From JANJUB01 sp964586225 (lineage in GTDB: Bacteria; Armatimonadota; Fimbriimonadia; Fimbriimonadales; Fimbriimonadaceae): a stretch of 35,189 nt of DNA. The stretch's first letter is position 1, and the number at the start of each line of letters is the position of its first letter. The position numbers and the translations under genes are program-made. The stretch is from the NCBI GenBank assembly GCA_964586225.1, contig CAZPHD010000034.1, positions 1 through 35,189 of the forward strand, given 5' to 3'. Shown one piece after another: positions 7,675 through 17,235 of the stretch. Below the pieces are notes generated by a model, which searched no databases, was not told where the DNA came from, and saw only the letters and a list, made by a program, of their open reading frames with translations.

Positions 7675-8277
7675 TCACTCCGAAGGCTCGATGCTGTAGA
7701 CCAGATGCCCAAGCATCTCAAGCCCTTCTTCGAAGGCGAGTTTGTCGCCGGTCGGCCACTCAAGGTGAATCTCGAGGTGGCGGCTATTCGCAAATAAGTG
7801 ATACACCCGCAGACTATAGGTGCGCTCTCGGTTCTCGGGGAGCGCTTCCTTGCCACTGGACCCTCCGAACCATCCCACCCACGGTCGCGCAAGGACGAGT
7901 TCTTCACTCCCGCGCGGCTTGCCGTTCTTTAGGTCCTGCATTCGCTGATCGTCGTCCTTTCGCCACGCCTCATCGCGCGGGCGGAAGTGGAACGTGAGCC
8001 GCGCGAGCTTCGGGCTCTTCATGCTGATCGGCGAGGTCGGTTGCGCCCAATCAGGCATCTTGTATCGAACGGGAATCCGCGTTGGTTCGGCGTCGCCCTT
8101 CACGCGGCCCGCTTCGCGATCGACCGTCGACAGGAACTCAGGTCGAGGAAGGGTATCCGCGGGCCAATCCGCAAGTCGGTCTTTGACGGGCGGTGCAGTC
8201 GGCTGGACTACTTCGGGTTCGTTACGGCAACCCACGAGCGCCAGAACGACCGCAACTGCCAAACCGCCGAGCCTCAT
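7675..8277 (-). CDS. Lipoprotein of unknown function
   Basis: 200 residues from the ATG at 8277. RLGGLAVAVVLALVGC is a lipoprotein signal with C17 as the lipidated cysteine, followed by a proline-rich linker (PTAPPVKDRLADWPADTLP). The mature part has LTFHFRPRDEAWRKDDDQR, a basic segment with GKPRG, and YSLRVYHLFANSRHLEIHLEWP, which reads like strands of a beta-rich domain. I recognise no family. The start overlaps the stop of the nucleotide cyclase gene by four bases (ATGA at 8274-8277), so it is probably co-translated with the cyclase and may act with it at the membrane. Longer in-frame starts would lie inside the cyclase gene and are rejected. Confidence 0.8.
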   Translation of the reverse strand: MRLGGLAVAVVLALVGCRNEPEVVQPTAPPVKDRLADWPADTLPRPEFLSTVDREAGRVKGDAEPTRIPVRYKMPDWAQPTSPISMKSPKLARLTFHFRPRDEAWRKDDDQRMQDLKNGKPRGSEELVLARPWVGWFGGSSGKEALPENRERTYSLRVYHLFANSRHLEIHLEWPTGDKLAFEEGLEMLGHLVYSIEPSE

Positions 8278-9515
8278 CCGAGACCCTCCGGAACGGGCGG
8301 CGGAGCCCCCTCGCCGAGCGCTCGCACTACGTGCTTGGGGAGCCAGATTGTGCCCGCCACATCGGCGGCCCGAACCTTTTCGACCCCCACCGAAGCCGGA
8401 CCGCCAGGTAGGCAAAGAGCGGCGGCATCGCTCACGGCGATGCCACCCGCGGGACAGACTTTCTGCAGATGCGCGGCCACGTCAATCACGTGGGCGAAGT
8501 TCACGGAGCCTAGATCGCCCGCCTGCGGAGCAACCACAGTTCCCGTGTGGAGCCCAACGCGCAGCACCAAAGGCGTCCCCGTCTTGTTGCGGAACGTGTT
8601 GACCTCGAGGATGCCCGTTTGCAGATTGCGGGCGGCGGCGAAGGCCTGCTGGGGCTGGTCGAAGGCCAGAATCGCGCCGTCGCCCGCGGTCGAGTGAACG
8701 TGCCCTTGATAGCGTTTGGCCACCATCTCCAGGAACAGGTGGTATTCGTTGAACGTGAACTCTACGCTGAGCGGATCTGACTGCGCCTTGATCTGCGTCG
8801 ACCCCACCACGTCGACGCTCACAAACGTCGCACTCTGCTCGCCGGTCCGCAACTTATCCTGAATGGTCACGAGTTGGCGGAGGAGTTCCTGTCGTTCACT
8901 CATCGGGTCTTGAAGGCCGAGCCGACTGCGGAATCGACCGACCAGCCGATGCACCAACAATCCTCCCAGCGCGCCACCAGTGAGGAACAGAATGAGCATG
9001 AACGAGGGCGCTGCCCAACTGGCTTGCACAATGTAGGCGAAAAGCCCGAGCGTCACAAACAGGACGCCGCCATACAGGGCGCCGCCCATCGCTGCGTCCT
9101 TGCGGTCGCGAGCAAGGCTGACGTTCCAGATCGCTAGCCCGGCACTGATCAGGGAAAGCGAGTCGAAGAACGTTGCCCCCGCTCCCTGCTGGATCATGGC
9201 GGCGATGTGAAAGAGGGCGGTAAACGTTGCCGCAAGCGCCGTCATCACGGCGGTCCTCACGCTCGGTTCCAGTGTGAAGAAGGCCGATCTCAAGTTGTTG
9301 AGGAGCCCCTTTTTCTTGTGCTCAACTTGGGTCCCGGCGAGGACGCGGACGTATTCAACAGGCGTGCCCGTGGCCTCGGCGACGGCGATCAGGCTCTCGT
9401 CATCAAGCTCGCCGCCGCGTTGCTCGCGGAGACGTTCAGCCAGCAGGAGGACGCCGCGGACTTCGTCCGCGATTCCGTCGAGCTGATCTTCGTGCTTCAG
9501 ATTCTGTCGATCCAC
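8274..9515 (-). CDS. Membrane-bound class III adenylate/guanylate cyclase
   Basis: 413 residues. The N-terminal 80 residues are soluble and charged. Residues about 85-108, 113-135 and 142-190 are hydrophobic and give roughly four transmembrane helices. The C-terminal catalytic domain (about 225-400) has FVSVDVVGSTQIKAQ with metal-binding D235 and STAGDGAILAFD with the second aspartate D279, then LRVGLHTGTVV, all hallmarks of class III cyclases. The product (cAMP or cGMP) is not certain; the substrate-specifying residues would need alignment. The start is the GTG at 9515 with GGGAGG four bases before it. TACAAT at 9534-9539 on the minus strand is a good -10. It heads a unit with the lipoprotein and CtlX genes. 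Confidence 0.92.
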   Translation of the reverse strand: MDRQNLKHEDQLDGIADEVRGVLLLAERLREQRGGELDDESLIAVAEATGTPVEYVRVLAGTQVEHKKKGLLNNLRSAFFTLEPSVRTAVMTALAATFTALFHIAAMIQQGAGATFFDSLSLISAGLAIWNVSLARDRKDAAMGGALYGGVLFVTLGLFAYIVQASWAAPSFMLILFLTGGALGGLLVHRLVGRFRSRLGLQDPMSERQELLRQLVTIQDKLRTGEQSATFVSVDVVGSTQIKAQSDPLSVEFTFNEYHLFLEMVAKRYQGHVHSTAGDGAILAFDQPQQAFAAARNLQTGILEVNTFRNKTGTPLVLRVGLHTGTVVAPQAGDLGSVNFAHVIDVAAHLQKVCPAGGIAVSDAAALCLPGGPASVGVEKVRAADVAGTIWLPKHVVRALGEGAPPPVPEGLG

Positions 9516-9533
9516 CCCGCCTCCCGATGCTTG

Positions 9534-9539
9534 ATTGTA
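9534..9539 (-). promoter_or_regulatory. -10 element of the cyclase unit
   Basis: On the minus strand TACAAT lies 18 bases before the GTG start, with a Shine-Dalgarno GGGAGG (9520-9525) in between. Unlike the leaderless starts elsewhere, this gene would have a short leader. The rest of the 162-base gap to the methyltransferase gene (9516-9677) shows only a small CCGCG-AGA-CGCGG hairpin at 9658-9670, without a T-run. Confidence 0.4.
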
Positions 9540-9677
9540 CTAGACCGGGTTCGCGGGGGTGAGTCTTATGGGTGGAAGGCCATGTTGCTCATCTTCTTGG
9601 GTTAGGATGCATCGACAGATTCGTAGCGGGCGGGTCTTCCATGGACTAGTTTCAGTGCCGCGAGACGCGGAGAAAAG

Positions 9678-10671
9678 CTAACCCCGGCGCCGAGCGAGAA
9701 ACAACCATTCGTGGCTGTGCACGTGCGACACGCGCCCCACCTTCTTTCCCAGGTGGTCGTGAATCCCGATCGTCGCCCCGACGTACCGGCGAATCGGCGT
9801 GGACGACGCCTTGAACTCGCCCCACCGCGACAAGATCGCCTCGATCTCCGGCAGCGTGATGTATCCCTCGTCGTTGAACGACAGCAACAAGAACCGCGTC
9901 CGCAACGAGCCGATCAGCTCCGCCAACGCCTCGCGTGCCGTCGCCTTCTGGTTGAACAGCGAGGGCCGAGTGCGCACGTCGATCCGCTTGTTCGCCTTGC
10001 CGTAAGTTTCGGGATGGTCGTTCATCACCATCGTCTCCCAAACGTGGTAGTTGCCCAGGTAGCGGTGCTGATTGTAGGGAGGGTCGAGGTAGGCAAGGTC
10101 GCAATCCAGATGCGGTGCGAGCTCCAGCGCATCGAGTTGAGTCGCCAATCCCGGACCCGGCAGGAGCTCGGGCGTCTGGAGCACCATGGGCTCAAACGAG
10201 CGCGGCGCCCACTGTTTCAGATAGGCCATCTGCACCCCGGTGGTCGAATCAACGCGGTCGGCGGCCAGCATGAGCGACGTTAGCAAGATCGGCTTGAGAT
10301 CCTCGCGCTCGTGCTCAATCTGGGCCCGGATAGCGTCCATCCGGGCGGCATTAAAGTCTTGAAAGAACTGCGCTTCTTGGCTGAACTTGGTTGTCAGGTA
10401 ACCCGGAGCACCAGGCAGGCGATTCAGCCGCGCGATCGTCTCCGTCAGGGTCGCATAGTCCATCGTCGTCGCATCGGTTGCCACGAACGTCTGCGCAAGC
10501 GTCTGCGCAAACGCGAGCTGATCGTTGGCGTGGACGTGCTTGCCGCTCCGCTTGAGTGCCTGCCCAACTCGGGCCGTGCCAGAGAAGAGGTCGGCCACCG
10601 AGTTGACACCCTCGCAAAGCTCCACATGCGCCATGATCTGCGGGATCATGCGGCGCTTTGAGCCGATGAAC

Positions 10672-10679
<8 letters not shown>
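9678..10679 (-). CDS. DNA adenine methyltransferase (D12 class)
   Basis: 333 residues from a TTG start at 10679, which gives the usual opening VKFIGSKRRM of this class; an ATG at 10697 or GTG at 10736 are alternatives. VADLFSGTARVG is motif I, binding S-adenosylmethionine, and LAYLDPPYNQ is motif IV, the DPPY of adenine-N6 methylases. The spacing, with a long central part rich in aromatic residues and VWETMVMND after DPPY, fits stand-alone or type II enzymes of the D12 family. No restriction endonuclease lies beside it, so it may be an orphan methylase. Its start overlaps the end of deoB by eight bases. The recognition site cannot be predicted. Confidence 0.88.
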
Positions 10680-11778
<1,099 letters not shown>

Positions 11779-11842
11779 GCGAAGAGGGGTTTACCCGGAT
11801 TGGCTGGCGGCGCACCTTCTGAGAGTGAGAGATTAGGAAGCT

Positions 11843-12238
11843 CTAACTCTCCGCCAGCATGCGCTCGGCGCGCTCCACACAATCCGGATCGCTGACTTCA
11901 CTACATGGCAAGGGAGCCTTCATCCAGGTCTTGCCCCACTCGGCGAGTGCCTCGAAGATCGCGTTTAGCGCCATTCCCTTCTCGGTCAGCTCATACTCCA
12001 CGTTCGGTGGCATGACGGAGACGACCGTACGCTTGATGATGTCCTCTTCTTCCAGCGCAATCAGCCGTTCGCGCAGGGTGCGGGGATTGATGCCGTTCTG
12101 GCGGCCAATCTCGTTGAAGCGCATCTTGCCGTCCAGCAAGCTTCGCACGATGCGGAGGTTCCAGCGCTGATTGAGGAGATCCAGTGTCGCCAACACCGGG
12201 CAAAACACCTCATCGTGGGGGCCGTGATCCATGTCCAT
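11843..12238 (-). CDS. HxlR-family winged-helix transcriptional regulator
   Basis: 131 residues from the ATG at 12238; a GTG at 12286 would add 16 residues. CPVLATLDLLNQRWNLRIVR is the family signature, with the N-terminal cysteine conserved in many redox- or aldehyde-sensing HxlR proteins. It is followed by a winged helix: MRFNEIGRQNGINPRTLRE, then ERLIALEEEDIIKRTV and the wing VEYELTEKG. A C-terminal helix, IFEALAEWGKTW, would form the dimer interface. Ligand and target genes are unknown. It is divergent from mnmG with only 56 bases between the starts, so the two promoters share space; TAAACT on the minus strand at 12258-12263 is a candidate -10. Confidence 0.88.
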   Translation of the reverse strand: MDMDHGPHDEVFCPVLATLDLLNQRWNLRIVRSLLDGKMRFNEIGRQNGINPRTLRERLIALEEEDIIKRTVVSVMPPNVEYELTEKGMALNAIFEALAEWGKTWMKAPLPCSEVSDPDCVERAERMLAES

Positions 12239-12283
12239 CGCAGTTGTTCCTACGCTGAGTTTACTTGGCTCGTCCCAAGCGGC

Positions 12284-12289
12284 CACAAT
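12284..12289 (+). promoter_or_regulatory. Putative -10 of mnmG
   Basis: CACAAT five bases before the GTG start at 12295 resembles the TACAAT of the 4734 gene (ACAATGAG is shared). It sits in the divergent gap with the HxlR gene. A GAGG follows but is too close to the start to serve as a normal ribosome binding site, so this may be another leaderless start. Confidence 0.3.
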
Positions 12290-12294
12290 GAGGT

Positions 12295-14160
12295 GTGCAG
12301 TTTGATGTGATTGTCGTGGGAGCGGGGCATGCCGGAATCGAGGCCGCCCTGGCGTCGGCCCGTGTGGGTCGGCGGACCGCCTGCATCACGCTCGATGCTC
12401 GCCGTATCGGACATTTGCCCTGTAACTGCAGCATCGGCGGCCCCGCCAAGGGGCATCTCGCTCGCGAGGTTGACGCACTCGGCGGTCAGATGGGCGTGAC
12501 CACCGATCACACGATGACCCACATCCGGCGCGTCGGTACCAGCCGTGGCCCCGCCGTGCAGACGGTCCGCTCGCATGTTTGCAAGGACGCGTATCCGGTG
12601 TTCATGCAGCGGGTCCTCGCCGACCAACCCAACCTGACCGTGCTTGAGGGTGAAGTCGAAGTCATCCTCGCGACTGATCGGGTCACCGGTGTGCGATGTC
12701 GCCTGAATGGCAGCGGGGAGTCCGTCATGATCGAAACCCGCGCCGTGGTGCTCACCACCGGGACGTTCCTGAATGGGCTATGCCACGAGGGGCGAAACAA
12801 GACCGTTGCCGCCCGCCACGGCGATCGAGCGGTGGCGACACTGAGCGAGTTTCTGGGCGACCTCGGGGTTCGAAAGCGTCGGTTCAAGACTGGCACCACC
12901 CCCCGGGTCTCTGCAGCCAGCATCCACTGGGATCGCACGCTTGAGATGGCGAGCGAACCGGAAGCCGGCGCCATCAGCTTCTTGCATCGCCGGCCCTTAA
13001 CTGATCGCGAGCTCCACCCGTGCTGGCAAACCGCCACAACCCTCGCCACTCACGAACTCCTCAAGGAGCGGCTTCACGAGAGCGCGATGTATGCGGGCGA
13101 GATCGAAGGCGTCGGCCCGCGTTACTGCCCCAGCATCGAAGACAAGATCGTTAGGTTTGCCGACAAGGACACGCATCCCGTGTTCCTTGAGCGCGAAACC
13201 TGGGACGGCGACTCGGTTTACGTGCAGGGCTTCTCGACCTCGCTTCCTGCGGAGACGCAACTCGCCGCCCTGCGCACCATCCCAGGGCTTGAGGATGTCG
13301 TCATGTTGCGTCCCGGATACGCCGTGGAATACGACATGGCGGACCCCACCCAACTCGACGCCACGCTCATGTCCAAGCTGCTGCCCGGCCTGTTCCTCGC
13401 CGGGCAGATCAACGGCACGAGCGGCTACGAGGAGGCCGCCGCCCAAGGCATCGTTGCCGGCATCGGGGCGTCCCGCTTCGCCGGCGACCAGCCGCCGATC
13501 GAGTTCTCCCGGGCCGAGAGCTTCATTGGCGTGATGATCGATGACCTCATCACGAAGGGCGTGGAAGATCCCTACCGAATGCTAACCGCGCGGGCTGAGC
13601 ACCGCCTCCTGCTGCGCCACGACAATGCCGATCAACGGCTGACGCCAGTCGGGCGTCGAGTTCGTGTCGTCGATGATCATCGCTGGACGATGTTCGAGCA
13701 GAAGCGCGACGCCATCGCTTCAATTCGGGAGACTTTGGATGCCCACCACGTTTCCCCGGCCGACGACGAGCTTTTGACGCGCCTCGAGTTCGGCACCGTC
13801 AAGAACAAGATCTCGCTTTTCGATCTCTTGCGTCGACCGGATGTGAGCTGGGAGAACCTGCTCACGCTGGCTGCGGTTCGCGAGCTTGCACTTGATTCCG
13901 ATCCCGCCATCGGGCAGCAGATTGAGCTTGCCGCCAAGTACGACGGCTACATTAAGGTCCAGCAGCGGCATGTGGAGCAACATGAGCGCCTGGAGTCGCT
14001 GCGTATTCCAATCGGCCTCGACTACGCTCAGCTCAAAGGCCTCAGTTATGAGTCCATCGAGAAGCTCACGCGCGTCCAGCCGGAGACGATTGGCCAGGCA
14101 TCGCGCGTGCCCGGCGTGCGCCCGTCCGACATCGCGCTACTGATCGGGCACCTGCGTTGA
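12295..14160 (+). CDS. mnmG: tRNA uridine 5-carboxymethylaminomethyl modification enzyme MnmG
   Basis: 621 residues, the usual MnmG/GidA length. With MnmE it modifies U34 of certain tRNAs using FAD, tetrahydrofolate and GTP. The N-terminus FDVIVVGAGHAGIEAALASA is the FAD dinucleotide-binding motif. It is followed by LPCNCSIGGPAKGHLAREVDALGG, whose cysteines are highly conserved in the family (given here as the two blocks PCNCSIGG and KGHLAREVDALGG), PRYCPSIEDKIVRF, and AGQINGTSGYEEAAAQG near the FAD site. The C-terminal helical domain ends in KLTRVQPETIGQASRVPGV, matching the MnmE/tRNA-interacting region. Start GTG at 12295. No mnmE or rsmG (gidB) lies beside it in this window. Confidence 0.97.
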   Translation: MQFDVIVVGAGHAGIEAALASARVGRRTACITLDARRIGHLPCNCSIGGPAKGHLAREVDALGGQMGVTTDHTMTHIRRVGTSRGPAVQTVRSHVCKDAYPVFMQRVLADQPNLTVLEGEVEVILATDRVTGVRCRLNGSGESVMIETRAVVLTTGTFLNGLCHEGRNKTVAARHGDRAVATLSEFLGDLGVRKRRFKTGTTPRVSAASIHWDRTLEMASEPEAGAISFLHRRPLTDRELHPCWQTATTLATHELLKERLHESAMYAGEIEGVGPRYCPSIEDKIVRFADKDTHPVFLERETWDGDSVYVQGFSTSLPAETQLAALRTIPGLEDVVMLRPGYAVEYDMADPTQLDATLMSKLLPGLFLAGQINGTSGYEEAAAQGIVAGIGASRFAGDQPPIEFSRAESFIGVMIDDLITKGVEDPYRMLTARAEHRLLLRHDNADQRLTPVGRRVRVVDDHRWTMFEQKRDAIASIRETLDAHHVSPADDELLTRLEFGTVKNKISLFDLLRRPDVSWENLLTLAAVRELALDSDPAIGQQIELAAKYDGYIKVQQRHVEQHERLESLRIPIGLDYAQLKGLSYESIEKLTRVQPETIGQASRVPGVRPSDIALLIGHLR

Positions 14161-14166
14161 ATCAAG

Positions 14167-14172
14167 TAGACT
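14167..14172 (+). promoter_or_regulatory. TANNNT -10 for the carboxypeptidase gene
   Basis: TAGACT followed by seven bases and the ATG at 14180. It lies in the 19-base gap after mnmG, with no Shine-Dalgarno sequence, so a leaderless start is likely in addition to any read-through from mnmG. Confidence 0.4.
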
Positions 14173-14179
14173 CGTTGTC

Positions 14180-15385
14180 ATGAGGGGGCTTTCCTTGGCG
14201 ATCGCAGGTTGGCTCGTGCTCAGCAGCGCGGCCTCCGCCCAAGCTCCTGTACCTGCCCCACGACCGCCCCTTCCTGATGCCGCAGCTTTGAGCTGTCAAG
14301 CCGCCATCTTGATCGACGAATCCAGTGGTCAGGTGCTTTTCGAGAAACGGGCCGACGAGCGCGTCTTTCCCGCCTCGACTACCAAAATGCTTACCGCCCT
14401 GCTTCTGATGGAACGGTGCCGCCCCGACGAAATCGTGCGCGCGCCAATCGACATCGAGAAGGTAGGCGAGTCATCGCTGAACCTGAAGGCAGGCGAGAAG
14501 TTGACCATCAGGGACCTGCTCGCCGGCATCATGCTCCGAAGCGGAAACGATGCGAGCGCGGCTGGGGCGATCCATGTGGCCGGATCGGTCGAAGCGTTTT
14601 GCGAGCTGATGAACGAGCGAGCTCGCCAACTCGGCTGCACCGGATCGAACTGGAAGAACCCACACGGTCTGCACGACCCCGAGCACTACACCACTGCGCG
14701 CGACCTCGCAATCATCGCCCGCGCCGCCATGCGCTATCCAGAGTTTCGGGAGCTCGTTCGAACCCGGAGGGCCACCATCGCCCGCGAGCCTGGCCAAACG
14801 GACACCCACATTGTTAGCCGAAACAAGTTCCTGAGTGACGATCCGACCGCCGATGGCATCAAGACCGGCTACACCCGCCCGGCGGGCATGTGCTTTGTCG
14901 GAAGTTCATCTCGGTTGGGTTATCGCCTCATCAGCGTCGTCATGAAGAGCGACGCGTGGCGAAGCGACACGATGGATCTGATCAACTGGGGCTTCAAGAC
15001 CTTCGAACCTCAACGACCGGTCTTGGCCGGCGAGCCGCTGAGAGAAGTCATCGAGCTTGAGGATGGTCACGCCATCACCCCAATCCCTGTCCGGTCCTTC
15101 CGGCAAATGGTGAAACCCGGTGACGCCGCACCGGTTCAAACCAAGTTGATCCCGGCCAAGGGTCTGTCCATCCCGATCGCTGCCGGCCAGGTCGTCGGAA
15201 TGCTTGAGGTGTCGGATGGACAACGCACGGATCGTATTCCAGTCGTGTCGCGCTTCCGCGTCGAAGCTCCGGAAACCAAACAAGCGCGGATGCCCATGGC
15301 CCTCGGTGCGCTCGCCTTTCTTGCATTTTGGGCCGGAATGCGATCCCAGCGAAACCGCTTCTTCCGCCGAGTGATTGAATCATGA
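14180..15385 (+). CDS. D-alanyl-D-alanine carboxypeptidase, peptidase family S11 (DacF-like)
   Basis: 401 residues. A signal peptide (LSLAIAGWLVLSSAASAQA) is followed by a proline-rich stretch. The three penicillin-binding motifs are present: STTK with nucleophile S66 and K69, SGN at 121-123 and KTG at 228-230. These enzymes trim the terminal D-Ala from peptidoglycan pentapeptides outside the membrane. The residues after about 290 form the usual beta-rich domain. The C-terminus has a hydrophobic helix, MALGALAFLAFWAGM, then RSQRNRFFRR, which would anchor it in the membrane. The ATG at 14180 sits seven bases after TAGACT. The stop overlaps the next start by four bases (ATGA). Confidence 0.94.
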   Translation: MRGLSLAIAGWLVLSSAASAQAPVPAPRPPLPDAAALSCQAAILIDESSGQVLFEKRADERVFPASTTKMLTALLLMERCRPDEIVRAPIDIEKVGESSLNLKAGEKLTIRDLLAGIMLRSGNDASAAGAIHVAGSVEAFCELMNERARQLGCTGSNWKNPHGLHDPEHYTTARDLAIIARAAMRYPEFRELVRTRRATIAREPGQTDTHIVSRNKFLSDDPTADGIKTGYTRPAGMCFVGSSSRLGYRLISVVMKSDAWRSDTMDLINWGFKTFEPQRPVLAGEPLREVIELEDGHAITPIPVRSFRQMVKPGDAAPVQTKLIPAKGLSIPIAAGQVVGMLEVSDGQRTDRIPVVSRFRVEAPETKQARMPMALGALAFLAFWAGMRSQRNRFFRRVIES

Positions 15386-16113
15386 GTGAGCGCCTCCACA
15401 AACGTATTGCCGCCTCTGGACTCTGTAGTCGCCGCGCTGCCGAAGACCTGATCCGCGCCGGACGCGTTGCCGTTAATGGCGAACAAGTGAAGCAAATGGG
15501 CGTTGTAGTCACGGATGACGACGAAGTCACCGTCGACGGCGAACCGCTCGCGCGACCTGGGCTGTACGTCGTGGTCATGAACAAGCCGCAAGGCTACGTC
15601 ACGACCCTGTTTGACCCCCAAGGGCGTCCTACCGTCAAACGCCTCTTGCCCGATTTGGGCGTCACTCTCAAGCCGGTCGGCCGACTCGACATGAACAGCG
15701 AGGGCCTCCTGCTCCTGACCAACGACGGCGAGCTTGCCAACCGCCTGACCCATCCGCGCTACGGCATCGACAAGGAATACGAGGTCGTCGTCAAGGGCGT
15801 CCCCAAGCCGGAAGATATCGAACGGCTCCGCCGCGGCATCTACATCGAGGGCGGCAAGACCCGACCTGCCGAGGTTGAGATGCTCTCGCGACCGGACCGT
15901 AGCGCCTCCAGTTCCAAGCTGAAGTTCGTTCTTCACGAGGGCAAGAAGCGGCAGATCCGGCTGATGTGCGAAGCGATCAACTGCCCCGTGACCCGTCTCG
16001 TTCGGGTCCGAATCGGCTTCCTAAGGATCAAGGGCATGACGCCTGGGCAGTGCCGACTTTTGGGCAAACAGGATGTTGAGCGATTGGCCAAAGCCGTCGG
16101 GCTCGAACGCTAA
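15382..16113 (+). CDS. rRNA pseudouridine synthase, RsuA/RluB family
   Basis: 243 residues. An S4 RNA-binding domain opens the protein (RLHKRIAASGLCSRRAAED), followed by the catalytic domain with VGRLDMNSEGLLLLTNDG, where D103 is the catalytic aspartate, and HPRYGIDKEYEV. GKKRQIRLMCEAI near the C-terminus is also typical. These enzymes isomerise a uridine in 23S (RluB) or 16S (RsuA) rRNA. The length and the S4-plus-catalytic layout fit RluB best, but I would not fix the target. The ATGA overlap with the carboxypeptidase gene is a conserved-looking pairing. The stop overlaps the convergent hypothetical gene by four bases (CTAA at 16110-16113). Confidence 0.93.
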   Translation: MSERLHKRIAASGLCSRRAAEDLIRAGRVAVNGEQVKQMGVVVTDDDEVTVDGEPLARPGLYVVVMNKPQGYVTTLFDPQGRPTVKRLLPDLGVTLKPVGRLDMNSEGLLLLTNDGELANRLTHPRYGIDKEYEVVVKGVPKPEDIERLRRGIYIEGGKTRPAEVEMLSRPDRSASSSKLKFVLHEGKKRQIRLMCEAINCPVTRLVRVRIGFLRIKGMTPGQCRLLGKQDVERLAKAVGLER

Positions 16114-16451
16114 CCGTGCATGAGTTCGCTCGCGAGTTGTGCGCTTACGACCCCCACCGTCCACTCGCCCAGTCCGTCAAGCGGGCACTCGTGCCAATCG
16201 TAGAGATAGCCCTGGAGCAGATCATCTTTGGCGAGCAGCCGGTCAAGATCGTGCGCAGGCAACCATAGCTCTTCCAGCACAGGATAGAAATCAGACGGCA
16301 TCGGCGGTTGCATGAACCGGTAGTCATCGCTCACGTCCACGATCCGGACTCTCGCGAAGTTAAACTCCCAAAGATTGCCGTCGATGGTTGCCACTGCCCT
16401 TCCAGACGAGACACCGTATCGAAAGGACGCGTCGAGTGTTGTATCCTTCAC
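16110..16451 (-). CDS. Small hypothetical protein
   Basis: 113 residues from a GTG at 16451, which places its start two bases from the divergent Ku start at 16454; longer versions would run antisense through the Ku N-terminus and are rejected. The sequence has VATIDGNLWEFNFARVRIVDV, split here as NLWEFNFARVRIVDV after an acidic start, LEELWLPAHDLDRLLAKDD and LYDWHECPLDGLGEWTVG. It is acidic and looks like a small alpha/beta protein; I recognise no family. Its stop overlaps that of the pseudouridine synthase gene by four bases. The tight fit between two certain genes supports it being real. Confidence 0.6.
   Translation of the reverse strand: MKDTTLDASFRYGVSSGRAVATIDGNLWEFNFARVRIVDVSDDYRFMQPPMPSDFYPVLEELWLPAHDLDRLLAKDDLLQGYLYDWHECPLDGLGEWTVGVVSAQLASELMHG
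16442..16447 (+). promoter_or_regulatory. TANNNT -10 for ku
   Basis: TATCCT exactly six bases before the Ku ATG at 16454, with no ribosome binding site. The stretch GTATCCTTCACGTATG closely resembles GTATCCTCACCGCATG in front of the solute-binding protein gene at 23591. It lies inside the first codons of the divergent hypothetical gene. Confidence 0.45.
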
Positions 16452-16453
16452 GT

Positions 16454-17233
16454 ATGGCAGCCCGATCAATCTGGAACGGTGTCGTGAGTTTTGGCATGGT
16501 GAGCATCCCGGTGAGGATGTATCCCGCCACATCCTCGAAGGACATCTCGTTCAATGAACTCCACCAAGTGTGCAAGAGCCGACTGAAGCGTCAGCGCTGG
16601 TGCCCGCATTGTCAGCGCGAAGTCGCCGGTGATGAGGTGATCAAGGGCTACGAGTACACCAAGGGCCAATACGTGGAGATGACCGAGGAAGACTTCGAAA
16701 AGGTGCCCTTGCCCAGCAAGCGTACGATCGAAGTGGCTCAGTTCGTTCAGGGGGAGCAAATAGACCCGGTGTTTTACGACTCGTCCTATGTGCTCGAGCC
16801 GGAGGACCTCGGCAAGAAGCCGTTCGCGCTGATGATGCACGCCATGAAATCCAAGGGACTGACAGCCGTTGCCCACATCACCATTCGGAAACGCGAGCAA
16901 CTGTGTGCGCTTCGCGCGCAGGGCGGCAACCTGATGCTGGAGACGCTGTTCTACGCCGACGAACTTCGGGTGCAACTGGACAAGCCCGACGTGGACGTGA
17001 CGCTTACCGATGCCGAGCAGAAGATGGCGGAGGCGCTCGTCGACCTGCTTGCCGGTGACTTCGACGCGAAGGAGTACAAGGACGCGTATCGCGAGGCGCT
17101 CACCGAGCTTATCTCGGCCAAGCTCGAAGGCAAGGAACTGGTCAGCGCGCCCGACGAGCCTGCGCAAGTCATGGACCTTATGGAAGCCCTCCGAGCCAGC
17201 ATCGAGCAGGCCAAGGCCCGCAAGTCAGCCTAA
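16454..17233 (+). CDS. ku: Ku protein for non-homologous end joining
   Basis: 259 residues, normal for bacterial Ku. The start ARSIWNGVVSFGMVSIPVR is a hallmark, followed by a region with C40 and a CPHC pair (C50, C53), then VIKGYEYTKGQYVEMTEEDF and VFYDSSYVLEPE. Bacterial Ku forms a homodimeric ring that binds double-strand DNA ends and recruits ligase LigD. The C-terminus is a short alanine/lysine-rich tail. The ATG at 16454 is six bases after TATCCT. No LigD, ligase or polymerase domain gene is in the window, so the partner must lie elsewhere. It converges on purM with two bases between the stops. Confidence 0.96.
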   Translation: MAARSIWNGVVSFGMVSIPVRMYPATSSKDISFNELHQVCKSRLKRQRWCPHCQREVAGDEVIKGYEYTKGQYVEMTEEDFEKVPLPSKRTIEVAQFVQGEQIDPVFYDSSYVLEPEDLGKKPFALMMHAMKSKGLTAVAHITIRKREQLCALRAQGGNLMLETLFYADELRVQLDKPDVDVTLTDAEQKMAEALVDLLAGDFDAKEYKDAYREALTELISAKLEGKELVSAPDEPAQVMDLMEALRASIEQAKARKSA

Positions 17234-17235
17234 CC

